Positions 9,273-17,879 are shown, counted from the stretch's first letter. The stretch is 41,909 nt of DNA from an uncultured Pelagibacteraceae bacterium (GCA_902578305.1 CACHCK010000007.1:1-41909), one strand, 5' to 3'. The notes: generated from the letters alone by a model not told the origin. A program made the numbers and translations.

Positions 9273-9299
9273 GTATAAAATGAAATCTAATTTTTAAAA

Positions 9300-9662
9300 T
9301 TAGTTTACAAGAGACAAGCGTGATAATAAATCTGTTAATCTATCGTTGCTAATGTCTATATATTCCTGACTCTCTTTTATCTGGTCAGTCAATTCTTTAT
9401 CTTTTGAACCAATGTTTGCTTCAAGGGAATTTATTTTTTCAATATTTGTTTCTAGTTTTTTATTTAGCTCGTGTATTTCATCTGCTATTAACAGTGAAGC
9501 CATTACCATTAATCTAGTTTCTCCAATTTTTCCAAATCTCTTAGTTAATTCTCTCACTTTATAGTCAATTTTTGAGCTTAAATGTTTAAGATGGTTTTCT
9601 TCACCCGGATCGCAGACAATTGCGTAATCTTGATCATTAATATTTACAATTATTTCAGGCAT
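9300..9662 (-). CDS. zapA: Cell division protein ZapA
   Basis: ZapA binds and bundles FtsZ at the division ring. The N-terminal beta-hairpin segment EIIVNINDQDYAIVCDPGEE and the following HLKHLSSKIDYKVREL match the family. It continues with RLMVMASLLIADEIHEL and a C-terminal coiled coil from about residue 65. Length is 120, normal for alphaproteobacteria. It follows the coiled-coil gene at 9666 by three bases. Together they look like a division-related pair transcribed divergently from the transketolase operon. Confidence 0.9.
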   Translation of the reverse strand: MPEIIVNINDQDYAIVCDPGEENHLKHLSSKIDYKVRELTKRFGKIGETRLMVMASLLIADEIHELNKKLETNIEKINSLEANIGSKDKELTDQIKESQEYIDISNDRLTDLLSRLSLVN

Positions 9663-9665
9663 TGC

Positions 9666-9929
9666 TTAAGAATCTAATATATCTTTTATGGTATAAATGT
9701 TTTCATCGAGTTGAGAAGAAATATTGCCTGCAATATTTTTAAGTTCCATAAAATCTGACTTAAGAATCTTAATTTCATTTTCTAGATGAGAGTTATTTTC
9801 TTGTAATTTTTGATTTTGCGTTTCCAATTCTGTAGCTCTTTGAGCCATTTTTGTTAATTTCTCGATTTCCTCACTGAGTTTATCAATTGCACCATTAAAT
9901 TTAACTTTTGAATCTTGATAACTCGACAT
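9666..9929 (-). CDS. Short coiled-coil protein, DUF4164/ZapB-like
   Basis: This is an 87-residue protein predicted to be almost entirely coiled coil. It has heptad spacing of Leu/Ile through IDKLSEEIEKLTKMAQ and LETQNQKLQENNSHLENEI. No membrane segment or catalytic motif is visible. Its place between tkt and zapA matches alphaproteobacterial DUF4164 proteins, which may serve as ZapA partners in a role like ZapB. That function is inference from neighbourhood and fold only. The start at 9929 is the first ATG and faces the divergent tkt gene. Confidence 0.7.
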   Translation of the reverse strand: MSSYQDSKVKFNGAIDKLSEEIEKLTKMAQRATELETQNQKLQENNSHLENEIKILKSDFMELKNIAGNISSQLDENIYTIKDILDS

Positions 9930-10094
9930 TAAAACCCCTTGAAACTTTAATCGAGTTTAACTGTCTTTTTTGTTCTCAGTCAACTTATAATATTGCAAAT
10001 AGACAGATTATTTTTTTGTTAATAATTTGCTAAAATTTAAGACTCTTTATAGATAATTGCTTATATTAAGCTCAAAATTCAATTTATTGATAAT
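9930..10094. promoter_or_regulatory. Divergent intergenic region between the zapA block and tkt operon
   Basis: This is a 165-base, very AT-rich gap between two divergently oriented transcription units, so it should hold a promoter for each. A tentative tkt-side promoter is TTGCTA at about 10027 with TATAGA about 15 bases further on. That spacing is short of ideal and the call is weak. No small ORF, riboswitch-like structure or strong hairpin was recognised. Confidence 0.3.
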
Positions 10095-12092
10095 ATGCCT
10101 AACAAAAAAGATCAGTCTGCAGTTACTCATGATGATTTAGCTAACGCAATAAGGTTTCTTTCAATTGATGCGGTTGAAAAAGCAAAAAGTGGTCACCCAG
10201 GTTTACCAATGGGTATGGCAGATGTAGCAACTGTTCTTTTTACGAAGTTTTTAAAATACAATCCTAATGTTCCAGGGTGGCATGATAGAGATAGGTTCGT
10301 ACTATCTGCTGGTCATGGATCAATGCTTTTATACTCACTACTCTATCTAACCGGTCATAAAGATATGACTATTCAAGAGATCAAGAAATTTAGACAGCTT
10401 GGTAGTAAGTGTGCAGGTCATCCAGAGTATGGGCACGCTAAAGGAATAGAAACGACGACTGGCCCACTTGGACAAGGTATCGGCAATGCAGTTGGAATGG
10501 CGTTAGCAGAAGAAATACTAAGAAGTCAATTTGGCGAAAAAATTGTAAATCATTTCACTTACGTTATTGCAAGTGATGGAGATTTAATGGAGGGGATTTC
10601 TCATGAAGTCGCATCTTTTGCAGGACATCTAAAACTAAATAAATTAATTGTTTTTTTTGACGATAATGGAATTTCAATAGATGGGCCTGTTAAACTAGCA
10701 AACTCAGAAAATACGGCTGAAAGATTTAAAGCCTATGGATGGAATACAATTAAAATAAATGGTCACAAACCTAAAGAAATAATACAGTCAATTAAAAAAG
10801 CTCAAAAATCTAAGAAACCTACATTAATTTCTTGTAAAACTAAAATTGGTTTTGGATCTCCAAACAAACAAGGAAAATCATCAGTTCATGGTTCACCACT
10901 TGGTGAGGATGAAGTAAAACTTACTAGAACTAAACTGAATTGGCCACACAAACCATTTACAGTTCCAAAAAATATACTTGAGGAGTGGAAAAATCTTAGT
11001 AAAAAATCAATAGATGCATATAAGTCTTGGAAATTGAATTATGAGAAACTTCCAAAAAGCAAAAAGGCTCACTACATAAGAAGAATCGAAGGAAAGCTTC
11101 CATTAAAATTAATTCAAAACTTTAATCAGTTTAAGAAGAAATATATTAAGAAACCACTCGATGTTGCCACACGACAAGCATCAGAAATGGTAATAAATAC
11201 AATTTCATCATCACTACCTGAATTGGTTGGAGGCTCAGCAGACTTGACAGGTTCTAACAATACCAAAGGTAGTAAAATGGAAGTTATTAATTCTACAAAT
11301 TACAATGGCAATTATATTTACTATGGAATACGAGAGCACGGTATGGCTTCAATCATGAATGGGTTGTCACTCCATAAAGGAATTATTCCATTTGGTGGAA
11401 CCTTTTTAATTTTTTTAGATTATTGTAAACCATCACTTCGTCTTGCAGCTTTAATGAAACAAAGAGCTATATATATATTAACACATGACTCAATCGGTCT
11501 TGGTGAAGATGGCCCAACGCATCAACCAATTGAACAGCTTGCATCATTAAGAGCAACGCCAAATGTAAAAGTCTTTAGACCTGCTGATTTAATTGAAACT
11601 GCGGAAGCATGGGAATTAGCACTTTCAAATTCAAAGGGACCAAGTGTAATTGCGCTTACAAGGCAAAAACTTCCAATGATAAGAAAAAAGTATCATGCAA
11701 AAAATATTAGTGCTCAAGGAGCTTACGAATTAAAAAGTAATTCAAAAAAACCTAATATTTCTATTTTCGCATCTGGCTCTGAAGTCGAAATTGCACTGCA
11801 ATTAATGACTATGCTTGAAAAAAAGAAAAAGTTAGTGAGAGTCGTTTCAGTGCCGTGCATGGAACAGTTTAAAATCCAAAGTAAAACGTATCAAAAAATA
11901 ATTAGAGGAAACTCTGAAATTAATGTCTCGATTGAGGCGGGAACTAATTTTGGGTGGAGCCAAGTATGCCCTGAAAATACAATAAACATCGGCATGAAAG
12001 ATTTTGGAGCAAGTGCTCCTTATCAAAAGCTCTACGATTTTTACGGAATCACGGCAAAAAAAATATTCAAATTAATAAGTAAGAAAATATAG
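10095..12092 (+). CDS. tkt: Transketolase
   Basis: Transketolase is a thiamine-diphosphate enzyme that moves two-carbon ketol units in the pentose phosphate pathway. Visible motifs: KSGHPGLPMGMADV near the start, GPLGQGIGNAVGMALAE, the ThDP/metal site ASDGDLMEGISHE, SVHGSPLG, IREHGMASIMNG with the catalytic Glu, and GLGEDGPTHQPIEQLASLRA. Length is 665, normal. It is the first gene of a plus-strand run tkt-gap-pgk-fba-efp-suhB with gaps of 1-13 bases and one 1-base overlap. Co-transcription joins the non-oxidative pentose pathway with lower glycolysis/gluconeogenesis. Confidence 0.97.
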   Translation: MPNKKDQSAVTHDDLANAIRFLSIDAVEKAKSGHPGLPMGMADVATVLFTKFLKYNPNVPGWHDRDRFVLSAGHGSMLLYSLLYLTGHKDMTIQEIKKFRQLGSKCAGHPEYGHAKGIETTTGPLGQGIGNAVGMALAEEILRSQFGEKIVNHFTYVIASDGDLMEGISHEVASFAGHLKLNKLIVFFDDNGISIDGPVKLANSENTAERFKAYGWNTIKINGHKPKEIIQSIKKAQKSKKPTLISCKTKIGFGSPNKQGKSSVHGSPLGEDEVKLTRTKLNWPHKPFTVPKNILEEWKNLSKKSIDAYKSWKLNYEKLPKSKKAHYIRRIEGKLPLKLIQNFNQFKKKYIKKPLDVATRQASEMVINTISSSLPELVGGSADLTGSNNTKGSKMEVINSTNYNGNYIYYGIREHGMASIMNGLSLHKGIIPFGGTFLIFLDYCKPSLRLAALMKQRAIYILTHDSIGLGEDGPTHQPIEQLASLRATPNVKVFRPADLIETAEAWELALSNSKGPSVIALTRQKLPMIRKKYHAKNISAQGAYELKSNSKKPNISIFASGSEVEIALQLMTMLEKKKKLVRVVSVPCMEQFKIQSKTYQKIIRGNSEINVSIEAGTNFGWSQVCPENTINIGMKDFGASAPYQKLYDFYGITAKKIFKLISKKI

Positions 12093-12104
12093 GAGATACT
12101 AAAT

Positions 12105-13115
12105 ATGGCTGTAAATGTTGCAATAAGTGGATTTGGAAGAATTGGAAGGTTGGTTTTAAGATCAATCATTGAGAGTAAAAGAAAAGATATTAATGTCGTG
12201 GCTATAAACGATTTAGCCCCAATAGAAACAAACGCATTTTTACTTGCAAATGATACTGTTCACGGTCCTCTTAATGAAAAAGTATCGTTCAAACGCAATA
12301 AAATGATCATTGGCAGAAAAAGTATTACGGTATTGAGTCAGAGAGATCCTCAAAAACTTCCTTGGAAAAGAATGAAAATTGACGTCGCTCTTGAATGCAC
12401 TGGATTATTTACTTCAAAAGATAAGGCGGCAATGCATATTAAGGCCGGTGCAAAAAAGGTTTTAGTCTCAGCGCCATGTACAAATGCTGATAAAACTATT
12501 GTATATGGAGTAAACGAAGATGAAATTACAAAAGAAGACCTTGTTGTCTCTAATGCGTCTTGTACAACAAATTGTCTAGCTCCTGTTGCAAAAGTTTTAC
12601 ACGATAAATTTAAAATTGTTCATGGCTATATGACAACTATTCATGCCTTTACTGGTGACCAAAGTGTTCTGGATACATTTCACTCAGACTTGAGAAGAGC
12701 TCGAGCCGCGTCATTGTCAATGATACCTACATCTACAGGAGCTGCAAAAGCAGTAGGGCTCGTTATGCCTGAGCTTTCTGGTAAGTTAGATGGAACTGCA
12801 ATTAGAGTACCAACACCTAATGTTTCATTAATCGACTTTAAATTTGTCTCTAAAAAAAGAATGACAGTCGATAGTATTAATAAGGCTATGTCAGCTGCAG
12901 CAAAATCAAATAAACTTAATGGAATCCTAGATGTAAATTCTAAACCATTGGTTTCATCTGATTTTAATCATAATCCTGCCTCGTCAAATTTTGATTTAAC
13001 TCAAACACAAGTAATTGATGGAAAGTTTGGAAGAGTTTTAAGTTGGTATGATAATGAATGGGGCTTTTCAAATCGAATGTGTGATACTGCAGTTGCGATG
13101 AAAAGATCAAGATAG
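12105..13115 (+). CDS. gap: Type I glyceraldehyde-3-phosphate dehydrogenase
   Basis: The enzyme interconverts glyceraldehyde-3-phosphate and 1,3-bisphosphoglycerate. The Rossmann motif GFGRIGRLVLR is at the start and AINDLAP follows. The active site SNASCTTNCLAPVAK carries the nucleophilic Cys. HAFTGDQSVLD and WYDNEWGFSNRM complete the family pattern. Length is 336. A GGAGA Shine-Dalgarno precedes the ATG. It sits 12 bases after tkt and one base before pgk. With only one gap gene in view, its direction (glycolytic or gluconeogenic) is not shown. Confidence 0.97.
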   Translation: MAVNVAISGFGRIGRLVLRSIIESKRKDINVVAINDLAPIETNAFLLANDTVHGPLNEKVSFKRNKMIIGRKSITVLSQRDPQKLPWKRMKIDVALECTGLFTSKDKAAMHIKAGAKKVLVSAPCTNADKTIVYGVNEDEITKEDLVVSNASCTTNCLAPVAKVLHDKFKIVHGYMTTIHAFTGDQSVLDTFHSDLRRARAASLSMIPTSTGAAKAVGLVMPELSGKLDGTAIRVPTPNVSLIDFKFVSKKRMTVDSINKAMSAAAKSNKLNGILDVNSKPLVSSDFNHNPASSNFDLTQTQVIDGKFGRVLSWYDNEWGFSNRMCDTAVAMKRSR

Positions 13116-13116
13116 A

Positions 13117-14313
13117 ATGTTAAATGTTAAAGCTCTAAAAACATTTGATCAGAAAAATAAAACTGTACTTATTCGCTTTGACCTAAATATTCCGCTCAAT
13201 AAAGAAGCCTCTACAATAAGCGATCGTATTACGAGAATTAAAAATCCAATACAAAACCTTCTTAATAAGAATAATAAAGTTGTAATTCTGTCTCATCTAG
13301 GAAGGCCAAAAGGAAAAAGAAATGATGAGCTTTCACTTAATCAAATAATCAGCTCATTAGAAAACGTATTGCAAAAAAAAATAATATTTCTTTCAAATTG
13401 TATAGGCGATGAGATTGAAAAAAAAATAAATTCTTTAAGCCAGGATTCAATTATTCTTCTTGAAAATTGCCGTTTTCATGAAGGCGAAGAGCAAAATGAT
13501 AAATTTTTTGCATCCGAGCTATCAAAATTAGCAGACGTCTATATTAATGATGCTTTTGCATGCTCTCATAGAGCTCACGCCTCAATTGAAGCAATCACAA
13601 ACTTCATACCATCTTATTGTGGAGAATTATTACATGAAGAAATATTAAACTTAAATGATGTAGTTAATAACCCTAAAACTCCTGCATTAACTATCATTGG
13701 TGGCTCAAAAATCTCTACAAAAATTACAGTTATAAAAAATCTCCTGCAAAAAATGGACTCAATTGTCATTGCTGGTGGGATGGCTAATAATTTTCTTAAA
13801 TATTTAGGAAATGATGTAAAAAATTCATTGATTGAAAATGATGTAGATCACCTCGTAAAAGAAATTATTAATTTTGCTAATGAGCAAAAATGTAAACTAA
13901 TTTTACCTTTAGATGTTGTTACAGCTGAGAAAGTATCTGAAACTACAGAAATAAACGAATGTACAGTCGATACTTTAAAAGATAATCAAATGATTTTAGA
14001 TATTGGGAAACAAACTATCGAGTTGATTAAGAATGAAATTTCAAATTGCGAAACAGTATTTTGGAATGGACCAGTGGGTGTCTTTGAAACTAAACCATTT
14101 CATAAAGGTACATTCGAGATCGCTAAATTCATTGCTGAAATTACTGAAAAAAATAGTCTTCGATCTTTTGCTGGGGGCGGTGATACAATTTCCGCGCTGG
14201 ATATGGCAGCTGTTAAAGATAAATTTTCTTATGTTTCTACTGGCGGAGGAGCTCTACTTGAGCTAATAGAAGGTAAGAAATTGCCAGGTTTAGTTGCCTT
14301 AGGAGCTTTATAA
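13117..14313 (+). CDS. pgk: Phosphoglycerate kinase
   Basis: It transfers phosphate between 1,3-bisphosphoglycerate and ADP. Signature segments are VLIRFDLNIPLN, ILSHLGRPKGKRN, LLENCRFHEGEEQND, VYINDAFACSHRAHAS, FWNGPVGVFE and the nucleotide loop FAGGGDTISAL. Length is 398, as expected. The start codon comes one base after the gap stop, implying translational coupling. Many insertions seen in larger homologues are absent; nothing is missing from the active site. Confidence 0.97.
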   Translation: MLNVKALKTFDQKNKTVLIRFDLNIPLNKEASTISDRITRIKNPIQNLLNKNNKVVILSHLGRPKGKRNDELSLNQIISSLENVLQKKIIFLSNCIGDEIEKKINSLSQDSIILLENCRFHEGEEQNDKFFASELSKLADVYINDAFACSHRAHASIEAITNFIPSYCGELLHEEILNLNDVVNNPKTPALTIIGGSKISTKITVIKNLLQKMDSIVIAGGMANNFLKYLGNDVKNSLIENDVDHLVKEIINFANEQKCKLILPLDVVTAEKVSETTEINECTVDTLKDNQMILDIGKQTIELIKNEISNCETVFWNGPVGVFETKPFHKGTFEIAKFIAEITEKNSLRSFAGGGDTISALDMAAVKDKFSYVSTGGGALLELIEGKKLPGLVALGAL

Positions 14314-14326
14314 AAAGGAGAAGAAA

Positions 14327-15340
14327 ATGATACCAAAGACTTTAGAAGAGATAGCAAATTACATTGTCAGTGATGGCAAAGGAATTCTGGCAGCCGATGA
14401 AAGTTCAGGAACCATTGAGAAACGATTCAAATCAATTAACGTTGAGTCTACCGAAGATAATAGAAGAAAGTATAGAGAAATGTTATTTAGATCTCCGGTC
14501 ATGGCAGAGGCAATTGGCGGAGTGATACTTTTTGACGAAACTCTCAGACAAAAATCCAGTGATGGAGGCTATTTAAGAAATGTTATACTTGATCACGGTT
14601 CACTGCCGGGAATTAAAGTTGATCAAGGAGTAAAAGAGTTTGAAGGTGGTAGTGATGAAAAAATTACTACAGGATTAGACGGACTTCATGAACGCTGTCA
14701 AGAGTACGAGAAGCTTGGAGCGAAATTTACAAAATGGAGAGCCGTTATAAATGTAAGTGATGAAATACCATCAAACAATTGTATAAGCGAAAATATGAAT
14801 GCATTAGCTGAATATGCGCTCATTGCTCAACAAAGCAATATGGTACCGATTGTTGAGCCTGAGGTTATTATGGATGGGTCCCACTCTGTGGAAAGGTGTC
14901 ATGAGGTTACTAATCAAACACTATTAGTTTTATTTGAAATGCTTAATAAAAAAAATGTCAATATTAAAGGAACTCTTCTTAAACCAAATATGGTTGTATC
15001 AGGAACAGAAAATAACTACCAAGCCCCCATTGAAGAAGTTGCAGAAAAAACACTTCAATGTCTCAAATCATCTGTTCCAGATGAATTACCTGGAATTGTT
15101 TTTTTATCTGGTGGTCAGTCAGACCTAGATGCAACAGCTCATCTCGATGCAATGAATAAAATAGGTGGCTTCAAATGGAAGCTAAGTTTTTCTTATGGAA
15201 GGGCTTTACAACAAGCGGCTCTCAAAACTTGGGCTGGCAAAGATGACAATCTTGAAGCGGCTCAAAAAGCATTTAGCCACAGAGCTGTAATGAATATGAA
15301 GGCTGCACAAGGTCAGTGGGATAAATCTCTCGAAGGTTAA
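14327..15340 (+). CDS. Class I fructose-bisphosphate aldolase
   Basis: This is a Schiff-base (metal-free) aldolase that cleaves or forms fructose-1,6-bisphosphate. The N-terminal GILAADESSGTIEKRF is the eukaryotic-type class I signature. KFTKWRAVINV, PIVEPEVIMDGSH and TLLKPNMVVSG (with the Schiff-base Lys) follow. FLSGGQSDLDATAHLDAMN and SFSYGRALQQAALKTW complete the barrel. Length is 337. A strong AAGGAG Shine-Dalgarno precedes it. It belongs to the tkt-gap-pgk run. Many bacteria use a zinc-dependent class II enzyme instead. Confidence 0.95.
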   Translation: MIPKTLEEIANYIVSDGKGILAADESSGTIEKRFKSINVESTEDNRRKYREMLFRSPVMAEAIGGVILFDETLRQKSSDGGYLRNVILDHGSLPGIKVDQGVKEFEGGSDEKITTGLDGLHERCQEYEKLGAKFTKWRAVINVSDEIPSNNCISENMNALAEYALIAQQSNMVPIVEPEVIMDGSHSVERCHEVTNQTLLVLFEMLNKKNVNIKGTLLKPNMVVSGTENNYQAPIEEVAEKTLQCLKSSVPDELPGIVFLSGGQSDLDATAHLDAMNKIGGFKWKLSFSYGRALQQAALKTWAGKDDNLEAAQKAFSHRAVMNMKAAQGQWDKSLEG

Positions 15341-15346
15341 GAAAAA

Positions 15347-15910
15347 ATGAAAATTAATGGAAACGCTGTTAAACCAGGAATGATAGTTGAACACAAGGGA
15401 GAATTGTGGGTTGTGAATAAATCTCAGTCTGTAAAACCTGGTAAAGGTGGTGCATTTAATCAAGTTGAGATGAAAAATATAAAAACTAATACGAAATTAA
15501 ATGAACGTTTCAGAGCATCAGAAGAAGTAGAAAGGGTTAGAGTGGATGAAGAAAAATATCAGTATCTGTACAAGCAAGATAGCAAACTTTTCTTTATGAA
15601 CAGTACTTCATATGAACAAATTGAAATTGATGAGGAAATAGTTGGAGAAAAGCTAATTTTAATGAGTGAAAATGATGAGGTCATCCTAGAAATGTATAAT
15701 GAAAAGCCAATAGGAATTCAACTTCCTAAAACCTTATCTTTTATTGTCAATGAAACAGAGGCTGTTGTTAAAGGACAAACAGCCGCTTCATCGAACAAGC
15801 CTGCCATTCTTGAAAATGGTATTAGAGTAATGGTTCCACCTTTTATAGAACAGGGTGAAAAGATAGAAATTAATACAGAGGACCTATCATATTCAAAAAG
15901 AGTTGACTAA
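15347..15910 (+). CDS. efp: Elongation factor P
   Basis: EF-P binds between the ribosomal P and E sites and relieves stalling at polyproline stretches. The N-terminal KOW-like domain holds SVKPGKGGAFNQVEMKN. The Lys in PGKGGA occupies the position that is beta-lysylated by EpmA in many proteobacteria. The OB-fold domains follow, with GIQLPKTLSFIVNETEA and the C-terminal ILENGIRVMVPPFIEQGEKI. Length is 187, normal. No modification enzyme (epmA/epmB) is in the window. The gene overlaps suhB by one base (TAATG). Confidence 0.96.
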   Translation: MKINGNAVKPGMIVEHKGELWVVNKSQSVKPGKGGAFNQVEMKNIKTNTKLNERFRASEEVERVRVDEEKYQYLYKQDSKLFFMNSTSYEQIEIDEEIVGEKLILMSENDEVILEMYNEKPIGIQLPKTLSFIVNETEAVVKGQTAASSNKPAILENGIRVMVPPFIEQGEKIEINTEDLSYSKRVD

Positions 15911-16698
15911 TGAGCTACTCAGACCCTTATATCAATGCGATTTTTTTAGCCTGTAGAAAAACTAGTAAAAGCCTTATTCGGGATTTTGGAGAAGTTGAAA
16001 AACTTCAAGTGTCTCTCAAGGGCGTCTCTGATTTTGTATCATTAGCAGATACAAAAGCTGAAAAAATGTTGATTAAAGAACTAACTTATTCATATCCTAA
16101 AATAAATATTATTGCCGAAGAAACAGGTGTTATAAAAAATTCTGATGAAAATATTAGATGGATTATTGATCCCCTTGATGGAACAAGCAACTTTGTTTTT
16201 AGTATTCCACACTTTGCTATATCAATTGCGCTTGAAAAGAATAACGAGGTAATAGTTGGAGGTGTATATCAACCGCTTACTGATGAATTCTTTTGGGCAG
16301 TTAAAGGAAGGGGCGCCTACTGTAATAATCTGAGACTCAGAGTGTCCTCAAAAGAAAACCTTGAAGACTGTATGATTGGTACAGGCATTCCTCATAAAGG
16401 TATGAAAGGTCATGAAGAATATGTTCCTGGGTTAAAGCAAGTTATGGAAAAAGTATGCGGCATTAGAAGATTTGGCGCAGCATCACTCGACTTAGCTTAT
16501 GTGGCCGCAGGAAAATTTGATGGATATTGGGAAAAAAATTTAAAATTGGTTGATATTGCAGCTGGCTCATTAATTGTAAAAGAGGCCGGAGGAAAAGTAA
16601 CTGATTTTGATGGAAAAGAGGACTTTCTCAAAAGTGGAAGAATATTAGCATCTAATTTTAGAATACATGAAAAGCTTAAAAAAATAATTGAATTATAA
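15910..16698 (+). CDS. suhB: Inositol-1-monophosphatase family protein SuhB
   Basis: This is a Mg-dependent sugar-phosphate phosphatase of the IMPase fold; SuhB homologues also act in rRNA antitermination. Metal-site motifs are IIAEETG and WIIDPLDGTSNFVFSIPHFA. The C-terminal motif is LVDIAAGSLIVKEAGGKVTDF. IRRFGAASLDLAYVAAGKFD is typical of SuhB rather than HisN. Length is 262. It is translationally coupled to efp and closes the operon. Its end overlaps the convergent membrane-protein gene by six bases. A second IMPase-family gene at 28362 is more HisN-like. Confidence 0.9.
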   Translation: MSYSDPYINAIFLACRKTSKSLIRDFGEVEKLQVSLKGVSDFVSLADTKAEKMLIKELTYSYPKINIIAEETGVIKNSDENIRWIIDPLDGTSNFVFSIPHFAISIALEKNNEVIVGGVYQPLTDEFFWAVKGRGAYCNNLRLRVSSKENLEDCMIGTGIPHKGMKGHEEYVPGLKQVMEKVCGIRRFGAASLDLAYVAAGKFDGYWEKNLKLVDIAAGSLIVKEAGGKVTDFDGKEDFLKSGRILASNFRIHEKLKKIIEL

Positions 16699-16995
16699 TT
16701 TAAGTCCAAATCTACTTAAAAATTTTTTTTCAAATGACCAAAAATATTGAAATTGTCCAAATGGCAGTGCAACAAGTAGCAGTAATATTTGATAGATTAC
16801 AAAAAGCAATATTATTCTAAGCGGCCAAAAAATTATTGGATTTAAATTCTCTTCCTGAAGACCAATAAATTGAAATAATTCGACAGTGATATAAAGCGAC
16901 AATGACCCTGTAATTGCAAAAATAATCATGATTACGATAAATTGAGAGAAACTATGAATATTAAGCCGTCTCATCATTATTGAAATTATATTCAT
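16693..16995 (-). CDS. Small two-helix membrane protein, DUF6787-like
   Basis: This is a protein of about 100 residues with two predicted membrane helices. The first is FIVIMIIFAITGSLSLYI and the second is IIFWPLRIILLFVIYQILLLL. They are joined by a short loop with FQFIGL. The FAITGSLSL core and tail (PFGQFQYFWSFEKKFLSR) resemble DUF6787 proteins, but this match is from memory and tentative. The frame opens at a TTG (17007). I chose the ATG at 16995, and ATGs at 16977/16974 are also possible. Function is unknown. It converges on suhB and overlaps its stop. Confidence 0.6.
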   Translation of the reverse strand: MNIISIMMRRLNIHSFSQFIVIMIIFAITGSLSLYITVELFQFIGLQEENLNPIIFWPLRIILLFVIYQILLLLVALPFGQFQYFWSFEKKFLSRFGLKL

Positions 16996-17064
16996 AAAAT
17001 TTAGCAATTAACTGTTGATCAATAATATTATATAGGATATCTACTCACAAAAAATAGAACATAT

Positions 17065-17283
17065 ATGAAAAAAGATAAACATCCTGATTACCATAAAATT
17101 ACAGTCGTGATGACAGACGGCACAAAATTTGAGACTATGTCTACATGGGGAAAAGAAGGTGACACAATGTCTTTAGATATAGATCCCCTTTCCCACCCAG
17201 CTTGGACTGGTGGGCAGCAAAAAATTCAGGATAAAGGCCAAGTTAGTCGTTTCAAAAAAAGGTTCAGTAACCTCAAGACATAA
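17065..17283 (+). CDS. rpmE: 50S ribosomal protein bL31 (cysteine-free form)
   Basis: bL31 bridges the ribosomal subunits. The start [19 protein letters not shown] and the segment [17 protein letters not shown] identify it, and the C-terminal RFKKRFSNL is conserved. It has 72 residues. The zinc-binding Cys pairs of the C+ form are absent, so this is the zinc-independent C- type usual in alphaproteobacteria. It stands alone, followed by the heat-shock leader. Confidence 0.95.
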   Translation: MKKDKHPDYHKITVVMTDGTKFETMSTWGKEGDTMSLDIDPLSHPAWTGGQQKIQDKGQVSRFKKRFSNLKT

Positions 17284-17297
17284 TTCAAATTTCTAGT

Positions 17298-17328
17298 ATT
17301 GAAAATTTATCATTAGTCACAACATATA
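17298..17328 (+). promoter_or_regulatory. Candidate promoter of the small heat-shock gene
   Basis: A TTGAAA (17299-17304) is followed 15 bases later by CAACATAT (17320-17327), loosely like an RpoH (sigma-32) promoter of the CTTGAAA / CCCCAT type. A transcript starting a few bases downstream would begin at about the first hairpin of the leader, which is what makes the call plausible. The match to either box is imperfect. Confidence 0.3.
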
Positions 17329-17333
17329 AGGTG

Positions 17334-17414
17334 CTGATGGCATTCTGCGTCAGTAAACAAAGCTTAGCTCTTAAAGAGTAAGCAAATTTTTAATCGCTTA
17401 AGGAGGATTAAATT
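17334..17414 (+). promoter_or_regulatory. Three-hairpin leader, candidate ROSE-like RNA thermometer
   Basis: Three successive hairpins fill the leader of the Hsp20 gene. Hairpin 1 pairs CTGATG (17334-17339) with CGTCAG (17348-17353). Hairpin 2 pairs GCTTA-CTCT (17362-17371, one bulged G) with AGAGTAAGC (17375-17383). Hairpin 3 pairs TTTAATC (17389-17395) perfectly with GATTAAA (17406-17412), shutting the Shine-Dalgarno AAGGAGG (17400-17406) into its loop and stem just before the ATG. The 5' arm reads TCGCT, matching the conserved UYGCU that faces the Shine-Dalgarno in ROSE elements of alphaproteobacterial small heat-shock genes. Heat melting would then free the ribosome site. The base pairing is seen directly; the thermometer function is inferred. 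Confidence 0.6.
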
Positions 17415-17843
17415 ATGACTACATTTGACTTATCACCATTACTACGCTCTAGTGTTGGTTTCGATGCATTTGATAATATTTTTGACTCGGTTTTTAATTT
17501 AAATGAGTCCAGTGGAGCTTATCCACCATATAATATTGTTAAATCAGGCAATAATTACACTATAACAGTAGCTGTAGCTGGTTTTTCAAAATCAGATTTA
17601 GATATATCTGTACAGGAAAATGAGTTGGTTATTAATGGATCAACTAATGACTCTAATAAGGAAATCGAATTTTTGCACAGAGGTATAGCAGGTAGAAATT
17701 TTGAAAGAAAATTTAGATTAGCTGATACCATAAAAGTTACTGATGCAAATTACGAAAATGGGTTACTTCACATTTTTCTTGAAAGGGAAATACCAGAACA
17801 TCAAAAACCTAGAAAAATTGAAATTAATTCAAAAATTAACTAA
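17415..17843 (+). CDS. Small heat-shock protein, Hsp20/IbpA family
   Basis: An ATP-independent holdase that keeps unfolding proteins soluble. The start TTFDLSPLLRSSVGFDAFDN is typical of alphaproteobacterial IbpA-like proteins. The alpha-crystallin domain runs from about residue 35 to 130 (YNIVKSGNNYTITVAVAGF, ANYENGLLHIFLEREIPE). The C-terminal I-x-I anchor appears as RKIEIN. Length is 142. It is monocistronic in appearance, with a strong AAGGAGG site buried in a leader hairpin, so heat control at translation is likely. Confidence 0.94.
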   Translation: MTTFDLSPLLRSSVGFDAFDNIFDSVFNLNESSGAYPPYNIVKSGNNYTITVAVAGFSKSDLDISVQENELVINGSTNDSNKEIEFLHRGIAGRNFERKFRLADTIKVTDANYENGLLHIFLEREIPEHQKPRKIEINSKIN

Positions 17844-17849
17844 AAAGAA

Positions 17850-17879
17850 TTAGGAGTCACTTTAAATAGTGGCTCCTAA
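17850..17879. repeat. 12-bp inverted repeat between hsp20 and quinone oxidoreductase genes
   Basis: TTAGGAGTCACT (17850-17861) pairs with AGTGGCTCCTAA (17868-17879) through one G-U pair around a six-base loop. On the plus strand no T-run follows, so it is not a textbook terminator. Read on the minus strand it is followed by TTCTTTTTA. It may protect or end the hsp20 mRNA. A possible GTG start of the next gene (17869) and its AGGAG site would lie inside the stem. Confidence 0.6.

Noticed and set aside
14033-14266. Second plus-strand frame inside pgk
   Set aside because: It is an out-of-frame shadow of the conserved pgk C-terminus.
15206-15463. Minus-strand frame across the fba-efp junction
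   Set aside because: It covers two well-supported plus-strand genes and shows no recognisable protein features.
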